Below are positions 62,576 through 64,000 of a DNA stretch of 64,000 nt, piece after piece. The DNA comes from Flaccisagitta enflata. Lineage: Eukaryota; Chaetognatha; Sagittoidea; Aphragmophora. The translations under genes were made by a program, and so were the position numbers. The DNA lies in contig OZ231127.1 of NCBI GenBank assembly GCA_965153355.1, forward strand, positions 72,850,001 to 72,914,000, given 5' to 3'. Within the stretch, counting starts at the first letter, position 1. Each line of letters begins with the position of its first letter. The notes beneath the pieces were generated by a model that was given only the letters and a program-made list of their open reading frames with translations, did no database searches and was not told where the DNA came from.

Positions 62576-63761
62576 TCTCTCTCTCTTTCTCCCCGTCGTC
62601 CTTTCAGCCTGTCAGCCTGCGTGTTCGTCGACAACGATGTTTCCCGCGCATCGTGTTCGATCTACGGACGAGCGACTCCGACCGTAGAGTTGGCGGCCCG
62701 GGCGGGATTCGATCTGGAAGAGTCGAAGCCTTCGGCCGAAGCGGGAATCAGACATCAAATCGTCGAAGCAACTTCCGTCAGCGCCAAAATTAACAACGAC
62801 TTTCACGTGTGTAAAATCATAAGAAGAATGAAATCTTTGATTGGAGGCTGAGCGGAGTAAGAAACGCGAGGACGACGCTTGTGTCAGTTGTGTGAGGAGA
62901 TAGAGATGTGAATACGCTTAAGAGGTTAGAATGATATCTAGGGGAGAAGCATAACCAAGATTTAAGTAAGGATGTAAAGAACCTGAACTAACATATGTCT
63001 CACCATGGGAAGATCAGATCGGTTCTAATTCAGGTGTAAGTCAGCGATTATTGAACAAATTTGATGGCGCTACAAGGGAGATTTGGCGGACCACATAGTT
63101 TCCTCATCTTTCATATATCTTTACAGTTTTCGATAAACTGTTGTCACGATCTTATGCCGGGCATCCGAGCTTCGTCATCTTTGGTTTTTGATGTGGCAAG
63201 TTTGAATCTCTCCAAAACCAAACTCGGCATCGGCATTGACATCGAACACGATTGGTTTACCCCAGGTGAGGAAGGTGGTAAGAAAGAGAGAAAGAAAGAT
63301 AGAAAGAAAGAAAAAATTAATGAAGTATTGAATAGAAGAAAAAAAGAAAGATGTGTAGAAAGAAAGAAAAACAGGCGGTAACATCACAGGGTTTGGAGAT
63401 GGGGAAACAAATCAAATGAAATGTGCAACAAGAGAAGGAAACAATCTTTTTAGTTGCGGACACGCAACTCTATAAGAGGCTTTGTCCGTCCGTCGGTCGG
63501 TCGGTCGGTCCGTGGTGATCGAGTTGGAAATTGTGAAAACGCTCATTTCCGCCCCTGCCCACCCGTCCGCAACTGGTATTGGCCGTGTATCCGGCCTTGT
63601 TTTAAGATTAAACACTTTTGGTAGTTCCAAAAGGTGATATTTGATAACTACAACACAATTTAACACTGTTTTGACTCTAATCACAAGCCACTCAACTTTA
63701 TACAGCCCTGAAGAAAATTGAAGGAAAAATGGAAGAAAGAAAAAAAAGACAGAAAGAATGA
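59298..63761 (+). CDS. VDAC: Divergent VDAC-like mitochondrial outer-membrane porin
   Basis: VDACs are 19-strand beta barrels of about 280 residues that pass metabolites and ATP/ADP across the mitochondrial outer membrane. Eight phase-consistent exons give 309 residues. The N terminus SAYSDLGKQARDVLQKGF matches the VDAC YxDLGKxARDVFxKGF helix. Repeated amphipathic strands follow, and the C-terminal part (SVSAKINNDF, LMPGIRASSSLVFDV, KTKLGIGIDIEHDWF) aligns with the last VDAC strands. Overall conservation is low, so it is a fast-evolving paralogue, perhaps tissue-specific. The start is the first ATG after a TATA-like element. The last exon adds a Lys/Glu/Arg-rich tail from the edge of a (GAAA)n microsatellite, while reading through the exon 7 donor would give a different basic tail. 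Confidence 0.85.
59424..59484. repeat. (GA)n microsatellite
   Basis: About 30 GA units starting just after the VDAC exon 1 donor. Confidence 0.97.
59653..59735 (+). CDS. VDAC: VDAC-like exon 2
   Basis: Acceptor TTTTTTCGCAG, donor GTAAGA. Encodes STGWYDHVSKKSDAVLEVEF and KRNSSFD. Confidence 0.82.
59915..60040 (-). mobile_element. Short interspersed element, A family
   Basis: Minus strand: TTTTTAGGTGCGACAAAGCA, CCTCTATAACTGGCTGTGTC, CGACGATCCACACTTCG and GGCCTACTTGGCCTTGTTT. Inside VDAC intron 2. Confidence 0.78.
60137..60214 (+). repeat. (CTCTCG)n microsatellite used as polypyrimidine tract
   Basis: About 11 CTCTCG units then CTCTCTCT, running directly into the CGCAG acceptor of VDAC exon 3. 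Confidence 0.95.
60218..60310 (+). CDS. VDAC: VDAC-like exon 3
   Basis: 31 codons, phase 0 at both ends. Encodes KVNLSMKRGFSLNNGASFSL and AASGGDRWGIK, two alternating beta strands. Donor GTGAGA. Confidence 0.83.
60342..60878. mobile_element. TA-target MITE, long copy
   Basis: Ends CACTCTTTATTTT at the left and its inverse AAAATAAAGAGTG at the right, flanked by TA. The interior repeats TTAAGGACATTTTAAG near both ends. Inserted in VDAC intron 3. Related to 42572-42727. Confidence 0.8.
61084..61122. repeat. (CT)n microsatellite
   Basis: About 19 CT units after a GC-rich GCCGCC stretch. Confidence 0.95.
61528..61609 (+). CDS. VDAC: VDAC-like exon 4
   Basis: Acceptor TGTTCAAG, donor GTAAGC. Encodes NAGISFNQTGKVGLSYYNN and WFKGDLSL, two beta strands. 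Confidence 0.8.
62097..62184 (+). repeat. (CT)n microsatellite used as polypyrimidine tract
   Basis: About 44 CT units leading into the TGCCAG acceptor of VDAC exon 5. Confidence 0.97.
62190..62352 (+). CDS. VDAC: VDAC-like exon 5
   Basis: Donor GTATTG. Encodes APGGGDTALSIAFTPTMC and RPPVALGLTTNWLPSEVMMP, then FATSIAAGYTDNA. Confidence 0.82.
62366..62430 (+). mobile_element. Short interspersed element, B family (5' end)
   Basis: CAGTCGCGTACCAGCAACTC, TATAACTGGCTTTGTCCGTC. Begins 14 bp after the donor of VDAC exon 5. Confidence 0.6.
62506..62590. repeat. (CT)n microsatellite used as polypyrimidine tract
   Basis: About 40 CT units, followed by TTTCTCCCCGTCGTCC and the CTTTCAG acceptor of exon 6. 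Confidence 0.95.
62608..62806 (+). CDS. VDAC: VDAC-like exon 6
   Basis: Donor GTGTGT. Encodes LSACVFVDNDVSRASCSIYG, TPTVELAARAGFDLEESKPS and EAGIRHQIVEATSVSAKIN, matching the C-terminal third of VDAC. Confidence 0.87.
63127..63265 (+). CDS. VDAC: VDAC-like exon 7
   Basis: Acceptor TCTTTACAG, donor GTGAGG. Encodes FSINCCHDLMPGIRASSSLV and LNLSKTKLGIGIDIEHDWFT, the final VDAC strands. If the donor is not used, the frame continues into a GAAA-derived basic tail to 63381. Confidence 0.87.
63449..63604 (+). mobile_element. Short interspersed element, B family, near-consensus copy
   Basis: TTAGTTGCGGACACGCAACT, CTATAAGAGGCTTTGTCCGT, (CGGT)n, CCGCCCCTGCCCACCCGTCC, TGGCCGTGTATCCGGCCTTG. The hairpin stems GTTGCG/CGCAAC and GGCCG/CGGCC are intact. 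Confidence 0.82.
63706..63761 (+). CDS. VDAC: VDAC-like exon 8 (terminal, tentative)
   Basis: Acceptor TTATACAG. Encodes ALKKIEGKMEERKKRQKE then TGA. The join is in phase (G + CC). The coding end runs into the (GAAA)n repeat, so part of the tail is microsatellite-derived. Confidence 0.55.
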
Positions 63762-63825
<64 letters not shown>

Positions 63826-63904
63826 AATTAGAAAGAAAGAAAGAAAAAGAGAAAGAAAGAGAGAAAAAGAGAAAGTAATAAAGAAAAATGGAAGAAAGAA
63901 AAAA

Positions 63905-63968
<64 letters not shown>

Positions 63969-64000
63969 AATTAGAAAGAAAGAAAGAAAAAGAGAAAGAA
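63757..64000. repeat. (GAAA)n microsatellite, cut by window end
   Basis: AAAG/GAAA repeat arranged as two near-identical blocks (63757-63880 and 63885 to the end) that share an AAATTAGAAAGAAAG interruption. Confidence 0.95.

Overview
This is nuclear DNA from an invertebrate animal, most likely a protostome. Genes are split into many short exons with GT..AG introns. They include a LAR-type receptor tyrosine phosphatase with tandem Ig and FN3 domains, a secreted peptidase with chitin-binding domains, a mitochondrial porin and a site-specific-type non-LTR retrotransposon. The species cannot be fixed. An interstitial tract near 56.2 kb is close to TTAGGG rather than the insect TTAGG, which argues mildly against insects. 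Introns and intergenic DNA are packed with simple repeats ((GA)n, (GTT)n, (CATT)n, (TTTC)n). I derived all exon joins by hand from splice consensus, codon phase and protein-family conservation. Every join listed within a gene is phase-consistent.

Layout. 0-13.5 kb has no conserved cellular gene. It holds a foldback element, an unexplained 622-codon open frame followed by a TATA-like promoter, several palindromic minisatellite elements, and a decayed ~3.1 kb element with terminal inverted repeats carrying a PIN-like/CXC gene. 13.6-29.5 kb, minus strand, is the extracellular part of a LAR-family receptor phosphatase in 15 exons. Its signal peptide and its membrane/phosphatase part are not in view. 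A 5'-truncated retrotransposon with a restriction-like endonuclease domain sits in one intron in the opposite direction. 29.5-44.3 kb is a repeat-rich intergenic zone with short mobile elements and large palindromic minisatellites.

44.3-50.4 kb, plus strand, is an angiotensin-converting-enzyme-like M2 peptidase preceded by two chitin-binding type-2 domains, nine exons to the stop codon, with an intact HEMGH zinc site. 52.2-57.2 kb, minus strand, is an unrecognised gene whose last exon appears to encode 28 leucines from a (TTG)n microsatellite. 59.3-63.8 kb, plus strand, is a divergent VDAC-like porin in eight exons. The four genes look functionally unrelated, as expected in an animal genome.

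The most unusual material is in the repeats. (1) Palindromic minisatellite elements have ~20-bp monomer arrays that flip orientation at their centre and carry conserved hairpin arms. (2) Three foldback elements share one internal core, and two of them sit inside those arrays. (3) A short interspersed family has a 5' hairpin whose stem changes in a compensatory way between copies. (4) Pieces of exons, with their splice sites, have been tandemly copied into neighbouring introns in two genes, and a third region holds a possible exon relic.
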